Of a stretch of DNA of 64,000 bases, positions 52,877-62,437 are shown one piece after another. The translations under genes were made by a program, and so were the position numbers. The notes beneath the pieces were generated by a model. The model was not told where the DNA came from. It saw nothing but the letters and a program-made list of their open reading frames with translations, and ran no database searches. Positions within the stretch are counted from its first letter, which is position 1, and every line of letters starts with the position of its first letter. This stretch comes from Reyranella sp. (GTDB lineage Bacteria > Pseudomonadota > Alphaproteobacteria > Reyranellales > Reyranellaceae), in the NCBI RefSeq assembly GCF_004297405.1, contig NZ_SCVC01000006.1:124001-188000 (forward strand), in the 5' to 3' direction.

Positions 52877-54036
52877 ACCTCAGCCTCAGCCGGAATCGGG
52901 ATGAGCTTGGCCTGATCGCCGGCCAGAGCCAGCGCGAGCCGGCCCTCGATCAGGTCGACGGCTTCGGCTCCGAACACTTCGCGTCGCCATCCCTTCAAGG
53001 CCGGGACGTCGCGCTTGCCGGCCGCGATGCGGTCGAGTTCGTCGGCGTTTGCGACAAGGCGACCCGCAACGCCGGCCTGCTCGGCCTTGAGTCGCAGCAA
53101 GGTGCGCAGGAGATCGACGACGGCGCTCGGTGCGCGCAACTGTTCGGTCGGCCGTTCACGGGCGGGCAGTTCGGAGTCGGGCAGGGCACGGGCCCGATCG
53201 ATCGCCTCGATCAGCTCTCGTCCTTGCCAGCCTTCGGCGAAGCCGCGACCGAGGCCGCGCGTCATGGCCAGCTCCTCGATCGTCTTGGGGGCGTGGCTCG
53301 CGATCTCGAGGAGCTGCTCGTCGCGCAGCAGGCGCTGGCGGGGAATGTCGATGCGCTGCGCCGTACGCTCGCGCCAGGCCGCCACTTCCTTGAGGATCGC
53401 CAGCAGGCGGGGCGAGGAGCCGCGGGGCTTCAGCCGCCGCCAGGCCATCTCGGGATCGGCACGGTAGGTCGCCGGATCGTTCAGCACCGCCATCTCTTCG
53501 GCGATCCAGGAGAACCGACCGGTCTTGTCGAGCTGGCGTTTCAGCTTTTCATAGACCACGCGCAGATGGGTGACGTCTGACAGGGCATAGGTGATCTGCC
53601 GTTCGCTGAGCGGACGGCGGCTCCAGTCCGTGAAGCGGCTCGACTTGTCGATCTTGGCCTTGGCGAGCTTGGTGGCGAGCGATTCGTAGGAGGCGGCCTC
53701 GCCATGGCCGCAGACCATGGCGGCGACCTGGGTATCGAACAGCGGACCCGGCACCTTGTTCAGGCGCAGGTGGAAGATTTCAAGATCCTGGCGGGCAGCG
53801 TGAAAGACCTTCAGGACCTTGGGATTCGCCATCAATTCGTCGAGCGGGGCGAGGTCGATGCCGTCGGCCAGCGCGTCGATTGCGGCCGCGTCTTCGGGGC
53901 CGGCGACCTGGGCCAGGCAGAGCTTGGGCCAGTAGGTCCGCTCACGCATGAACTCGGTGTCGACGGTGATGAACTCGGTATCGGCCAGCGGCTTGCAGAA
54001 GGCGGCCAATTCATCTGTCGTGGTAATGAGCTTCAT
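52873..54036 (-). CDS. rnd: ribonuclease D
   Basis: A 387-residue 3'-5' exoribonuclease that trims tRNA precursors. The DEDD catalytic residues are visible: FITVDTEFMRERTYWPK (Asp and Glu), VFHAARQDLEIF (Asp), and YALSDVTHLRVVY (Tyr and Asp). HRDC-type helical regions follow at about 210-290 and near the C terminus. Divergent from aspS, with no clear promoter in the 123-base gap (54037-54159). Confidence 0.94.
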   Translation of the reverse strand: MKLITTTDELAAFCKPLADTEFITVDTEFMRERTYWPKLCLAQVAGPEDAAAIDALADGIDLAPLDELMANPKVLKVFHAARQDLEIFHLRLNKVPGPLFDTQVAAMVCGHGEAASYESLATKLAKAKIDKSSRFTDWSRRPLSERQITYALSDVTHLRVVYEKLKRQLDKTGRFSWIAEEMAVLNDPATYRADPEMAWRRLKPRGSSPRLLAILKEVAAWRERTAQRIDIPRQRLLRDEQLLEIASHAPKTIEELAMTRGLGRGFAEGWQGRELIEAIDRARALPDSELPARERPTEQLRAPSAVVDLLRTLLRLKAEQAGVAGRLVANADELDRIAAGKRDVPALKGWRREVFGAEAVDLIEGRLALALAGDQAKLIPIPAEAEV

Positions 54037-54159
54037 TACGGGGTTCTATAGCGGGCGGAGCGGCGGGGGGCAAAGGTCCCCTCGAAAAGGGCGCCTTCCC
54101 TTGACTTATCAGCGCTTTCCGTGCCTTTTGCCGGGCCTCTAAAACCCGGAAAATACGTA

Positions 54160-55965
54160 ATGTCTTCTGTCTACCGAACCCATACGTGCGGCCAGTTGCG
54201 GCCGGAGCATGTCGGCCAGCAGGCCCGTCTGTCGGGCTGGGTCCAGCGCAAGCGCGACCACGGCAATCTGCTGTTCATCGACCTGCGCGATCACTATGGC
54301 GTGACACAGGTGGTGGTGGACGCGAGCAGCCCCGTCTTCAAGGCGGCCGAGGGCGTGCGCAACGAGAGCGTGATCACGGTGACCGGCAAGGTGCTTGCCC
54401 GCGAACCGTCCACGGTGAACGCGCGGCTGGCGACGGGCGCGGTCGAACTGGACGCTGCCGAGATGGTCGTGCAGGCGATGGCCGATCCGCTGCCGATCCC
54501 GGTCTACCAGGAGAACGACACGACGCCGGAGGAGCTGCGCCTCAAGTACCGCTTCCTCGACCTGCGCAAGGACAAGCTGCACAAGAACATCATGCTGCGC
54601 AGCCAGGTCATCGCGTCCTTGCGCCGGCGCATGATCGACCAGGGCTTCATGGAGTTCCAGACGCCGATCTTGACAGCGGATAGTCCGGAAGGCGCACGCT
54701 CCTACGTGGTGCCGAGCCGGCTGCACCCGGGCAAGTTCTACGCGCTGCCGCAGGCGCCGCAGATGTTCAAGCAGTTGCTGATGGTGTCGGGCTTCGATCG
54801 CTACTTCCAGATCGCGCCCTGCTTTCGCGACGAAGATGCGCGCGCCGACCGGGCGCCGGGCGAGTTCTATCAGCTCGATTTCGAGATGAGCTTCGTTACG
54901 CAGGAAGACGTCTTTGCCGCCATCGAGCCAGTACTGGGCGGCGTGTTCGAGGAGTTCGCCGGCTTCGGTCGCGAGACCCCGCGCAAGGTGACGCCGTTCC
55001 CGTTCCCGCGCATCCCGTATGCCGAGGCGCTGCTGACTTACGGCACCGACAAGCCCGACCTGCGCAATCCGCTGCGCATCGTCGATGCCGGCGAGGTCTT
55101 TGCGGGCTCCGACTTCAAGGTCTTCGCAAGCATCGTCAACTCGGGCGGCGTCGTGCGGGCATTGCGGGCGCCGGGGGCGGCCGCACAGCCGCGCAGCTTC
55201 TTCGACAAGCTGAACTCCTGGGCCCAGTCCGAGGGCAAGCCGGGTCTCGGCTACATCATCCTCGAAGCCGGAGCAGGGAAGGGACCGATCGCCAAGTTCG
55301 TGACGGGGGATCGTCTCGCGAAGCTGAAGGCGCTGACCGGCGCCCAGGACGGCGATGCGGTGTTCTTCGTCGCCGACAAGCCGGAAGCCGCCTGGAAATT
55401 CGCAGGTCAGGTGCGCACCAAGGTCGGCCAGGAGCTGGGTGTCATCGCCGAGAACGAGTTCCGCTTCTGCTGGATTGTCGACTTCCCGATGTTCGAATAC
55501 GACGAGAAGGCCAAGAAGATCGACTTCAGCCACAACCCCTTCTCGATGCCGCAGGGCGGACTCGAGGCGCTGGAGACGCAGGACCCGCTCACCATCAAGG
55601 CGTGGCAGTACGACATCGTCTGCAACGGCATCGAGCTTTGCTCGGGCGCCATCCGGAACCACCGTCCGGAGATCATGTACAAGGCGTTCGGCATTGCGGG
55701 GTACAGCAATGCAGACGTCGAGGCGCGTTTCGGCGGCATGCTCAACGCCTTCAAGTTCGGCGCTCCGCCGCACGGTGGCGCGGCACCCGGCGTGGACCGC
55801 ATCGTCATGCTGCTGGCTGACGAGCCGAACATCCGCGAAGTGATCTGCTTCCCGATGAACCAGCAGGCCGTCGACCTGATGATGGATGCGCCGACCGAAC
55901 TGCCTGCCGAAAAGCTGCGCGAGTTGCACATCGGATTGCGTCTGCCGCCCCCCAAGAAGGACTAG
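54160..55965 (+). CDS. aspS: aspartate-tRNA ligase
   Basis: A 601-residue bacterial-type AspRS. The N-terminal OB-fold anticodon domain includes [20 protein letters not shown]; the class II catalytic domain has [36 protein letters not shown] (motif 2) and [19 protein letters not shown] (motif 3); the GAD insertion lies between. Motif 3 carries PGVDR where many bacteria have FGLDR, as in other alphaproteobacteria. Such enzymes are often non-discriminating and also charge tRNA-Asn; not tested here. Confidence 0.96.
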   Translation: MSSVYRTHTCGQLRPEHVGQQARLSGWVQRKRDHGNLLFIDLRDHYGVTQVVVDASSPVFKAAEGVRNESVITVTGKVLAREPSTVNARLATGAVELDAAEMVVQAMADPLPIPVYQENDTTPEELRLKYRFLDLRKDKLHKNIMLRSQVIASLRRRMIDQGFMEFQTPILTADSPEGARSYVVPSRLHPGKFYALPQAPQMFKQLLMVSGFDRYFQIAPCFRDEDARADRAPGEFYQLDFEMSFVTQEDVFAAIEPVLGGVFEEFAGFGRETPRKVTPFPFPRIPYAEALLTYGTDKPDLRNPLRIVDAGEVFAGSDFKVFASIVNSGGVVRALRAPGAAAQPRSFFDKLNSWAQSEGKPGLGYIILEAGAGKGPIAKFVTGDRLAKLKALTGAQDGDAVFFVADKPEAAWKFAGQVRTKVGQELGVIAENEFRFCWIVDFPMFEYDEKAKKIDFSHNPFSMPQGGLEALETQDPLTIKAWQYDIVCNGIELCSGAIRNHRPEIMYKAFGIAGYSNADVEARFGGMLNAFKFGAPPHGGAAPGVDRIVMLLADEPNIREVICFPMNQQAVDLMMDAPTELPAEKLRELHIGLRLPPPKKD

Positions 55966-55986
55966 GTCTGGTAGGGTCGGCCGAAA

Positions 55987-56015
55987 TTGACCGGCTAGGA
56001 AAAAATACGTACCTT
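55987..56015 (+). promoter_or_regulatory. possible promoter of the lipoprotein gene
   Basis: TTGACC (55987-55992) and TACCTT (56010-56015) are 17 bases apart in an A+T-rich stretch. A second -10-like TATAGT lies at about 56024. The two overlap, so the start site is uncertain. Confidence 0.3.
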
Positions 56016-56047
56016 CAAGAGGTTATAGTCTTTTTATTAAGAAGATT

Positions 56048-56614
56048 ATGAGCTCTTTTAGGCTCTCAATTTATATTGTCCTGCCGTTGGCGCTGGGATT
56101 GTCTCTGCTGACCGGCGCCTGTGGCGTGCCGGTCGCGGTCTCGGCGGTAAGCTATGCCGCCGACGGCGGGTTCATGGTCGCCTCCGACAAGACGTCGACC
56201 GATCATCTGGCCTCGGTCATCACCAAGAAGGACTGCGCCATGTGGCGCATCTTCCGCGGCCGCCGGATCTGCACCGAGCGCGCAGAAGGCGAAGACCCGT
56301 ACGACATCGACTACAACGAGCCGCAACGCCAAGTCTCCGAGGACGGTGTTCAGTACAGCCCGCCGCTGCGCTCCAGCGCAGATGCGCCGGCTGCGAGCTG
56401 GGACGAAGCTGCCTACAAGGCGGCGCCGCAACCAGCGCCCAGCGCCGCCGAAGCGCCTGCGATGGTGCAGGAGCCTGTGGCTGCCGCCGCTCCGGCGCCG
56501 GTGGTTGCCAAGGCTACGGCGGCCCCGGCCAAGCCTATCAAGAAGACTAAAAGCGTCTCGCGCCCCCTCAAGAAACAGAAGCCTTCACGAGGTCAGGCGG
56601 CGCCTGCTTCCTGA
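56048..56614 (+). CDS. small putative lipoprotein
   Basis: A 188-residue protein with a signal segment ending LLTGACG, a near-lipobox with Cys25 as the likely lipidation site, though the -3 residue is Thr rather than Leu. A small conserved core, TSTDHLASVITKKDCAMWR, followed by GRRICTERAEG, is of a type found in alphaproteobacterial lipoproteins of unknown role. The C-terminal third is rich in Ala, Pro and Lys and looks unstructured. Its 3' end overlaps the convergent dehydrogenase by 47 bases. Confidence 0.65.
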   Translation: MSSFRLSIYIVLPLALGLSLLTGACGVPVAVSAVSYAADGGFMVASDKTSTDHLASVITKKDCAMWRIFRGRRICTERAEGEDPYDIDYNEPQRQVSEDGVQYSPPLRSSADAPAASWDEAAYKAAPQPAPSAAEAPAMVQEPVAAAAPAPVVAKATAAPAKPIKKTKSVSRPLKKQKPSRGQAAPAS

Positions 56615-57551
56615 GCAGGAAGGCCTCGAGATTGTCGAGTGCCTTGAAGCCCATGGCGTTGCGCGTCTCGACCGTTGCCGAGCCCATGTGCGGCAGCAGG
56701 AAGGCGTTGGTCAGCCCGTAGTAGCCCTGGTGCAGCTTGGGCTCGCCATCGAACACGTCGAGGCCGGCCGAGGCGAGATGGCCGCTCTTGAGCGCAGCGA
56801 TCAGCGCCTCGTCATCGATCACGCCACCGCGGGCCGTGTTGACGACGATAGCGCCCTTGGGCAGGCGGGCGATGCGCTCGGCGTTCACCCACTTGCGGGT
56901 CTGCGGCGTCATCGGCGCATTGATCGACAGGAAGTCGCAGTGGGGCAGCATGTCGTTGGGATCGGCATGGAAGACCGCTCCTTTTTCGAGGTCGGGCGCC
57001 AGCCGGCTGCGGTTGCTGTAGTGGATCTGCATGCGGAAGGCGCGGGCGCGGTCGGCCATGGCCTGGCCGATACGGCCCATGCCCAGGATACCCAGTCGTT
57101 TGCCGGTAACGTGCGTGCCCATGAGCTGGGTCGGCGTCCAGCCGACCCAATGGTGGGTCCGCAGCATGGTGGCGCCTTCGTGCGCCCGCCGGGCCGCACC
57201 CAACAGGCAGAGCATGGCGATGTCGGCGGTGGCGTCGGTCAGCACGTCGGGCGTGTTGGCGACGACGATGTTGCGCTTGGTGGCCGCGGCGACGTCGACA
57301 TGCTCGTAGCCCACGGAGAAGGTGGCGATCATGCGGATCGAGGCGGGAAGGGCTGCGATCGTCTCGGCATTCAGGGCGTCGCCGGCCGCGCACATGATGG
57401 CGTCACAACCGGCCGCCGCCTTGGCCAGGGCCGGCCCGTCGTAGAGCCGGTCCTGCGGGTTGAGGATGGCGTCGAAGTTCGCCGACAACCGGGCTTCCAC
57501 GTCGGGCGGGAAGAGGCGGGTCGCGAGAACCTTGGGCGTGTCGTTTGCCAT
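56568..57551 (-). CDS. D-isomer 2-hydroxyacid dehydrogenase
   Basis: A 327-residue D-2-hydroxyacid dehydrogenase. The NAD-binding loop is LGILGMGRIGQAMADRARAF; the catalytic Arg is in VNTARGGVIDDEAL, the Glu in VFDGEPKL and the His in LLPHMGSATVET. The closest named relatives are glyoxylate/hydroxypyruvate reductases, but the substrate is not fixed by these motifs. Starts at ATG 57551 with GGGAGG upstream. A longer frame to 58682 is antisense to the EipB-like genes and is not real. Confidence 0.87.
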   Translation of the reverse strand: MANDTPKVLATRLFPPDVEARLSANFDAILNPQDRLYDGPALAKAAAGCDAIMCAAGDALNAETIAALPASIRMIATFSVGYEHVDVAAATKRNIVVANTPDVLTDATADIAMLCLLGAARRAHEGATMLRTHHWVGWTPTQLMGTHVTGKRLGILGMGRIGQAMADRARAFRMQIHYSNRSRLAPDLEKGAVFHADPNDMLPHCDFLSINAPMTPQTRKWVNAERIARLPKGAIVVNTARGGVIDDEALIAALKSGHLASAGLDVFDGEPKLHQGYYGLTNAFLLPHMGSATVETRNAMGFKALDNLEAFLLRKQAPPDLVKASVS

Positions 57552-57665
57552 TGACGCTATCCTCCCTGTGCAGCCCTGACGCAGGCGATCATTCTGGTAT
57601 TCCGCGCGCATGGATATTACGCTTGGCCCGTCGGCTACAAGGCCTAGCCCCCACGCCAGTGTCCG

Positions 57666-58541
57666 TTGACCAGTTATAGTTATCGCCGTCCTCGCGTCCA
57701 AACAGCGGTTATCGTCACCGCCGTCGGAGCGCTTCTGTTGCTTGCCCTGTGGATAAGGGTCGCCGACGCCCAGCAGCAACAGCCCCCGCAGACGGCGGAA
57801 TCGCCGCTGGCGCCGCATCGCGCCACCTACGACATGAGGCTCTCGGTGGCGCGGCCCAACAGCGGCATCGTCGAAGTGAGCGGCCGGATGGTCCTGGAAA
57901 CCGTCGACGCCTGCGAGGGCTGGGAGGTCAAGCAGCGCATCAAGCTCAAGTTCCTCCGCAGCGAAGGCGACGAGTTCGTGACCGATTCGAGCTTCACCAG
58001 CTACGAGACCAAGGATGGACTCGCCCTGCGCTTCAGTGTGCGCAACATCCAGGACAACGAGATCGAGGAGGAGTTGCGCGGCAACGCCGATCTCGAAGCG
58101 CCCGGTAGCAAGGGCCGTGCGAACTTCACGCTGCCGGAGGTCCGCAGCTTCGACCTGCCGGCCGGGACGCTCTTTCCCACGACCCATCTCGCGCTTGTCC
58201 TGCGTCATGCGCGCGACGGCGACAAATCTGCCTCCTATTCGGTGTTCGATGGCGCCCGACTCGACGGTGCTTTTCTGGTGAATGCCGTAATCGGTCGGTC
58301 GCCTCGCCAGACCGGCGCACCGGCGGTGCGTGGCGACGTCGCCCTGATGCGCAACCAGCCATCGTGGGGCGTGCGCTTCGCCTTCTTCGCCGCCAACGAC
58401 CAGGGCGCCCACCCGGAATACGAGCTGGCTCTCGACCTGCTCGGCAACGGGATTGCCCGTTCGATGTTGCTCGACTACGGCGACTTCGCCGTGGATGCTC
58501 GTCTCGTCCAACTCCAAGCCCTGCCGAGGCCGCGATGCTGA
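57666..58541 (+). CDS. eipB: EipB-like (DUF1849) periplasmic protein, copy 1
   Basis: A 291-residue protein from a TTG start, with an N-terminal signal anchor (about 12-35). The DUF1849 domain follows: LAPHRATYDMRLS, MVLETVDACEGWEVKQR, and a terminal QALPRPRC. DUF1849 proteins of the EipB type are periplasmic, beta-spiral and needed for envelope integrity in Brucella, with a conserved disulfide. The Cys near residue 85 and the terminal Cys fit that pair. The next gene is a tandem copy and overlaps by seven bases. Confidence 0.78.
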   Translation: MTSYSYRRPRVQTAVIVTAVGALLLLALWIRVADAQQQQPPQTAESPLAPHRATYDMRLSVARPNSGIVEVSGRMVLETVDACEGWEVKQRIKLKFLRSEGDEFVTDSSFTSYETKDGLALRFSVRNIQDNEIEEELRGNADLEAPGSKGRANFTLPEVRSFDLPAGTLFPTTHLALVLRHARDGDKSASYSVFDGARLDGAFLVNAVIGRSPRQTGAPAVRGDVALMRNQPSWGVRFAFFAANDQGAHPEYELALDLLGNGIARSMLLDYGDFAVDARLVQLQALPRPRC

Positions 58542-59347
58542 ATCTCCGCCTGCTTGTGCCCGCCGTGCCTGCCATGTTCGGCTTTGCCGTCGCCGTTCCG
58601 GCTGTTGCCCAGGAACTGACACCGCACCGCGCGGCCTATTCCGTGACTGTGCTGGAGAACGGCAAGCCGAGCGGCGGAGCACCGGGCAGCTACGCCTATG
58701 AACTCAAGCTCACCTGTGATGGCTATGTCGCCAACCAGCGTCTGCGGCTGGAGCTGCCGGGGCAGCGCGGCTCGGTCACCAGCGAGCAGCAGACGCAGAT
58801 GACCGAGAGCAAGGATGGTCGCAAGCTCATCTTCGAGCATCGTTCGACGACGGGTGGCCGTTCGACCACCGTGGTGAAAGGTGAGGCGATGCTGGGCGAC
58901 GACGGTGCCGGCCAGGCACGCTTCACCGAGCCTGCGGGACAGACCGTGAAGCTGCCAGCCGGTACGCTCTTTCCCGCCGCCATCCTGCGCGCCACCATCC
59001 GCGCGGCGAAGGCTGGCGAAAACGGTTTCGAAGGGTTGTTCTTCTTCGGCGACAAGGTGAAGCCGCCGCTGGCCGTCAACGCCCTGATCGGCAAGGTGCC
59101 CAAGCGTCTGGCCGATGTGAAGATTCCCAACGGGGCGGAGGAGCTGGCCGATGGCCGCACCCGGATCTACTACCGCGCCGGCTTCTTCGACGAGGATGCA
59201 AAGAAGCAGGGCGAACCCGCTTTCGAGATGAGCAGCGTGACGCTCGACAACGGCATCGAGCTTTACGGCACGCATGAGCAGAGCGAGGGCGGCATCGAAT
59301 ATCGCATCACCCGTCTCGAGGCGCTGCCCAAGCCCGAGTGCAAATAA
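58535..59347 (+). CDS. EipB-like (DUF1849) periplasmic protein, copy 2
   Basis: A 270-residue paralogue of the preceding protein, with a signal peptide ending VPAVAQ. It shares ELTPHRAAYSVTV, YELKLTCDGYVANQRLRLEL, AGTLFPAAILRATIRAAK and the terminal EALPKPECK. The Cys in LTCDGY and the near-terminal Cys would form the same disulfide as in copy 1. The start overlaps the copy 1 stop by seven bases, so the two are translated from one message. Divergence between copies suggests an old duplication. Confidence 0.8.
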   Translation: MLNLRLLVPAVPAMFGFAVAVPAVAQELTPHRAAYSVTVLENGKPSGGAPGSYAYELKLTCDGYVANQRLRLELPGQRGSVTSEQQTQMTESKDGRKLIFEHRSTTGGRSTTVVKGEAMLGDDGAGQARFTEPAGQTVKLPAGTLFPAAILRATIRAAKAGENGFEGLFFFGDKVKPPLAVNALIGKVPKRLADVKIPNGAEELADGRTRIYYRAGFFDEDAKKQGEPAFEMSSVTLDNGIELYGTHEQSEGGIEYRITRLEALPKPECK

Positions 59348-59392
59348 CGCCCGTTTGGGCATAGTGAAGGCCGTCTCTAGGGAGATCGGCAG

Positions 59393-60868
59393 ATGGCGGC
59401 CAACAGCGGCGGACAAGAGGGATTGACGCCAGAGCAGGCGGTCGACCGGCTGGAAGAGCTCCATGCTGCGGCCAGCACGGCGCTGCGCGAAGCGCTGTCG
59501 CGCTTCACCGAAACCGGCGCCGTGCCGACTGCAGAAGAGCGACTGAAGTTCCGCTACCCCGAGCTCAGCGTCGACTGGCGGCCGTCTGGCGCCGTGCACT
59601 TCACGCGGCGGGCGTGGGCGAAGTTCCAGGCGCCGGGGCTCTATTCGACGACGATCACGCAGCCCACGTTCTTCCGGCAGTACCTGCTGGAGCAACTGCG
59701 GCCGCTGGCGGAGGAATTCAACGCCAGGATCGAAGTCGGCGACAGCGACCAGGAGATCCCGTATCCCTTCGTCACGGAGGCGGGTGACGAGTTCGTCCAC
59801 GGCGAGCTCTCGGTCACCGAGCTGGCACGTCATTTTCCGACAGCCGTCCTTGCCAATGTCGGCGACGAGATCGTCGACGGCCTTTGGGAATTCGAGGACG
59901 GGCGGCCGCGGCCGCTGGCGTTGTTCGACGCCGTGCGCATCGACTACTCGCTGCGGCGGCTGATCCACTATACCGGCACTGACTGGCGCACGATCCAGCC
60001 GTGGATCCTGTGCACCAACTATCAACGCTACGTCGATCATTTCCTGGTCTGGGCGTTGGAGGAACTGGCCCGACCGGATGGCCCTTACAGCGCGCTCGTG
60101 CTGCCCGGTGGCGCCATTGTGCAGCGAGGCGATGCGCCGGAAGCTGCCGAAGCCGCAATCGCAACCGCGCCCTGGCACCGTTTCCAGATGCCGGCCTACA
60201 GCCTGCTGCGGTCCGATGGCCGGGGCGGCATCACCTTGATCAACATCGGCGTCGGTCCCTCCAACGCAAAGAACGCGACGGATCACCTCGCGGTGCTGCG
60301 TCCGCATTGCTGGCTGATGATCGGCCATTGCGGCGGCCTGCGGCAGTCGCAGACCATCGGCGACTATGTGCTGGCGCACGGCTACATGCGGCGCGACCGC
60401 ATCCTCGACGATCTCGTGCCGCCGGAAGTGCCGGTGCCGGCCCTGGCCGAAGTGCAGGTTGCGCTGCAGACGGCGGCGGAGCGGGTGACAGGGGAACGCG
60501 GCGATGCGCTGAAGCGGCGGCTGCGCACCGGAACGGTCGTGAGCTACGACGATCGCAACTGGGAGCTACGCTGGTCGCAGGAGCGGCGGCGCATCAACCA
60601 TGGCCGCGCGATTGCGGTCGACATGGAAAGCGCCACGCTCGCCACGCAAGGCTATCGGCTTCGTGTTCCCTACGGCACGCTGCTCTGCGTTTCGGACAAG
60701 CCGCTGCATGGCGAGATCAAATTGCCGGGGGCCGCGACGCGATTCTACCAGCGCGCGGTGGGCGAGCATCTCCATATCGGCCTGGAAACCGTGGAGCTGT
60801 TGCGAAGCGAGATCGGCTCGCTGCACTCGCGCAAGCTGCGCAGCTTCGACGAACCGCCGTTCAGGTAA
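59393..60868 (+). CDS. amn: AMP nucleosidase
   Basis: A 491-residue AMP nucleosidase that cleaves AMP to adenine and ribose 5-phosphate. An N-terminal Amn-specific domain (about 1-180) precedes a nucleoside phosphorylase-like domain: ALVLPGGAIVQRGD, NIGVGPSNAKNATDHL, LMIGHCGGLRQSQTIGDY, and VDMESATLATQGYRLRVPYG with the catalytic Asp in CVSDKPLHG. It follows the EipB-like genes and ends before a pair of inverted repeats. Confidence 0.92.
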   Translation: MAANSGGQEGLTPEQAVDRLEELHAAASTALREALSRFTETGAVPTAEERLKFRYPELSVDWRPSGAVHFTRRAWAKFQAPGLYSTTITQPTFFRQYLLEQLRPLAEEFNARIEVGDSDQEIPYPFVTEAGDEFVHGELSVTELARHFPTAVLANVGDEIVDGLWEFEDGRPRPLALFDAVRIDYSLRRLIHYTGTDWRTIQPWILCTNYQRYVDHFLVWALEELARPDGPYSALVLPGGAIVQRGDAPEAAEAAIATAPWHRFQMPAYSLLRSDGRGGITLINIGVGPSNAKNATDHLAVLRPHCWLMIGHCGGLRQSQTIGDYVLAHGYMRRDRILDDLVPPEVPVPALAEVQVALQTAAERVTGERGDALKRRLRTGTVVSYDDRNWELRWSQERRRINHGRAIAVDMESATLATQGYRLRVPYGTLLCVSDKPLHGEIKLPGAATRFYQRAVGEHLHIGLETVELLRSEIGSLHSRKLRSFDEPPFR

Positions 60869-60907
60869 GAGGGGCTGTTCTTGTCGTAGCGCGTGGCGTT
60901 AACCCAG

Positions 60908-60986
60908 GCCTGCCGGGTGCTTCGGACGTCGAAAAGCCAACATGAAGCCCGGAGGAGAAAACGGGGTACCGTCACACCCGGCAGGC
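60908..60986. repeat. 12-base inverted repeat downstream of amn
   Basis: GCCTGCCGGGTG (60908-60919) and CACCCGGCAGGC (60975-60986) are exact complements separated by 55 bases. They could form a long-loop hairpin; no T run follows. The enclosed bases contain no convincing gene. Confidence 0.45.
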
Positions 60987-61008
60987 TACCTATCGGGCTG
61001 GAACTTAT

Positions 61009-61239
61009 TCAAACCGAATGCGGCTGTCGCTTTGCGAGATCCAACATTTCCTTTCGCCAGGTCGCGGTCTGCCAGCCCTCGATGGCACGAGTGAAGACGT
61101 ATGGAATGACAGCGCAACACAAAGCGATTGCCGCACCTGAGGCTTCCTGTGGCGCGCCTTTGGCGGTCATCAGAGCAGCAAACAAAATGAGTGCGGCGAC
61201 GACGGCAAAGATAGCGGTGAACAGCCAAAATAAGCGCAT
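61009..61239 (-). CDS. small membrane protein of unknown function
   Basis: A 76-residue protein starting at MRLFWLFTAIF (61239), where GAGGCAAG supplies a ribosome site; a frame from 61293 lacks one. Two hydrophobic segments (about 3-25 and 32-52) flank KGAPQEASG, and a short charged C-terminal tail ends KRQPHSV. The APQEA...AIPYVFTRAIE pattern is widespread in small bacterial membrane proteins with no assigned function. It is convergent with amn. Confidence 0.65.
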   Translation of the reverse strand: MRLFWLFTAIFAVVAALILFAALMTAKGAPQEASGAAIALCCAVIPYVFTRAIEGWQTATWRKEMLDLAKRQPHSV

Positions 61240-61512
61240 TCTTGCCTCACTATTTCCATCTTTTTTTGATGGAACATAATACATGATGTTCAACCAAGTA
61301 TATACAACCTGGAGGTTGTTGTTGCAACGAACCTACCCTCGACACTGGAAGCCGAAGTCGCGGGCAACGGAGCTCTGTCGACTTGCATCATCGACTGAGC
61401 GCGAGCAATGCAAGGGACAAATTGTCGGGCGCTTGCCCAGTTCGCTGTACGGACTGTCCAGCGATCAACACGGCGAATGTCGAGCAGCGTCAACGTTCCG
61501 GCTGCCGCCGGG
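61240..61512. other. intergenic region, nothing identified
   Basis: The 273 bases between the small membrane protein and the ROK kinase contain short overlapping frames only. I find no promoter match, RNA gene or repeat that I can support. Confidence 0.4.
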
Positions 61513-62418
61513 TCAGGCGGGCCACAGCCAGGCGGCGCCGCGCACGCCGCTCGAATCGCCATGCTTGGGTGGCACCAGCCTCGTGGCGATGCTGTCGCGT
61601 TCGGAGAAGATGTAGTCCTTCCAGAGTTCCGGCACGCGACTGTAAAGCGCCTTCATCTTCGAAAGGCCGCCGCCCAGCACGATGACGTTCGGATCGACCA
61701 GGTTGACGACGTTGGCCAGCGCCCGCGCCAGCCGGTCGCAATAGAGATCGAAGCACTGGCTGGCGACGCGATCACCCTGCGTGGCCGCTTCGGCAATGTC
61801 GGTGGCGCTCAGCTCGCGGCCGGCGATGCGTGCGAATTGGGACTGGAAGGCAGGCCCGCTCAGCCACGCCTCGACGCAGTTGCGGCGGCCGCAGTAGCAG
61901 GCTGGCCCCGGCCGTTCGTCGTCGCGAGGCGAGGGAAGAGTGTTGTGGCCCCATTCGCCGCTGATCGCCTGTGCGCCGACCAACGGCCGGCCGTCGATCA
62001 CGACGCCACCGCCCACGCCGGTGCCGAGGATGACACCAAATACGATCGCTGCGCCGGCGCCGGCACCGTCGGCCGCTTCGGAGACGGCGAAGCAGTTGGC
62101 GTCGTTGGAGAGCCGCACCTCGTCACGGTTTGTCGCCCGTTTGAGGTCGACGTCGAGCGGCTGGCCGTTCAGGCGCGTCGAGTTGGCATTCTTGATCAGG
62201 CCCGTGGCCGGCGAGATGGCGCCGGGATGGCCGACGCCGACACGGCAGCGCGTGCCGACCTTCGCTTCGAGATCGCGGACAACGCCAGCTACAGCCTCGA
62301 CCGTCGCTTCGTAGCAATCACGCGGCGTCGGTATGCGCATTCGTGCGCGTTCCGATCCATCGTCGCCCAACACGATGCCTTCGATCTTGGTGCCGCCGAG
62401 GTCGATGCCGATACGCAT
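61513..62418 (-). CDS. ROK family sugar kinase
   Basis: A 301-residue ROK kinase, ATP-dependent, acting on a hexose such as fructose or glucose. Motifs are GIDLGGTKIEGIVL (phosphate loop), GVGHPGAIS, ILGTGVGGGVVIDG, GEWGHNTLP, and the zinc site CYCGRRNCVEAWLSGPA. The length and zinc cluster fit fructokinase (Mak)-like members; the sugar is not established. It follows the patatin gene by 19 bases. Confidence 0.88.
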   Translation of the reverse strand: MRIGIDLGGTKIEGIVLGDDGSERARMRIPTPRDCYEATVEAVAGVVRDLEAKVGTRCRVGVGHPGAISPATGLIKNANSTRLNGQPLDVDLKRATNRDEVRLSNDANCFAVSEAADGAGAGAAIVFGVILGTGVGGGVVIDGRPLVGAQAISGEWGHNTLPSPRDDERPGPACYCGRRNCVEAWLSGPAFQSQFARIAGRELSATDIAEAATQGDRVASQCFDLYCDRLARALANVVNLVDPNVIVLGGGLSKMKALYSRVPELWKDYIFSERDSIATRLVPPKHGDSSGVRGAAWLWPA

Positions 62419-62437
62419 AAGGTCTCCGGTTCACATC

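Noticed and set aside
54100..54145. TTGACT before aspS as a promoter
   Set aside because: No -10-like hexamer at suitable spacing.
57552..58682. Extension of the 2-hydroxyacid dehydrogenase frame to 704 residues
   Set aside because: The added part is antisense to the two EipB-like genes; a good ribosome site precedes the ATG at 57551.
60941..61093. 50-residue frame after amn
   Set aside because: A GGAGGAG lies inside the frame rather than ahead of it; it is antisense to the small membrane protein for much of its length, with no similarity to known families.
61290..61562. 90-residue minus-strand frame before the ROK gene
   Set aside because: No ribosome site, low-complexity composition, and it overlaps the ROK gene end.
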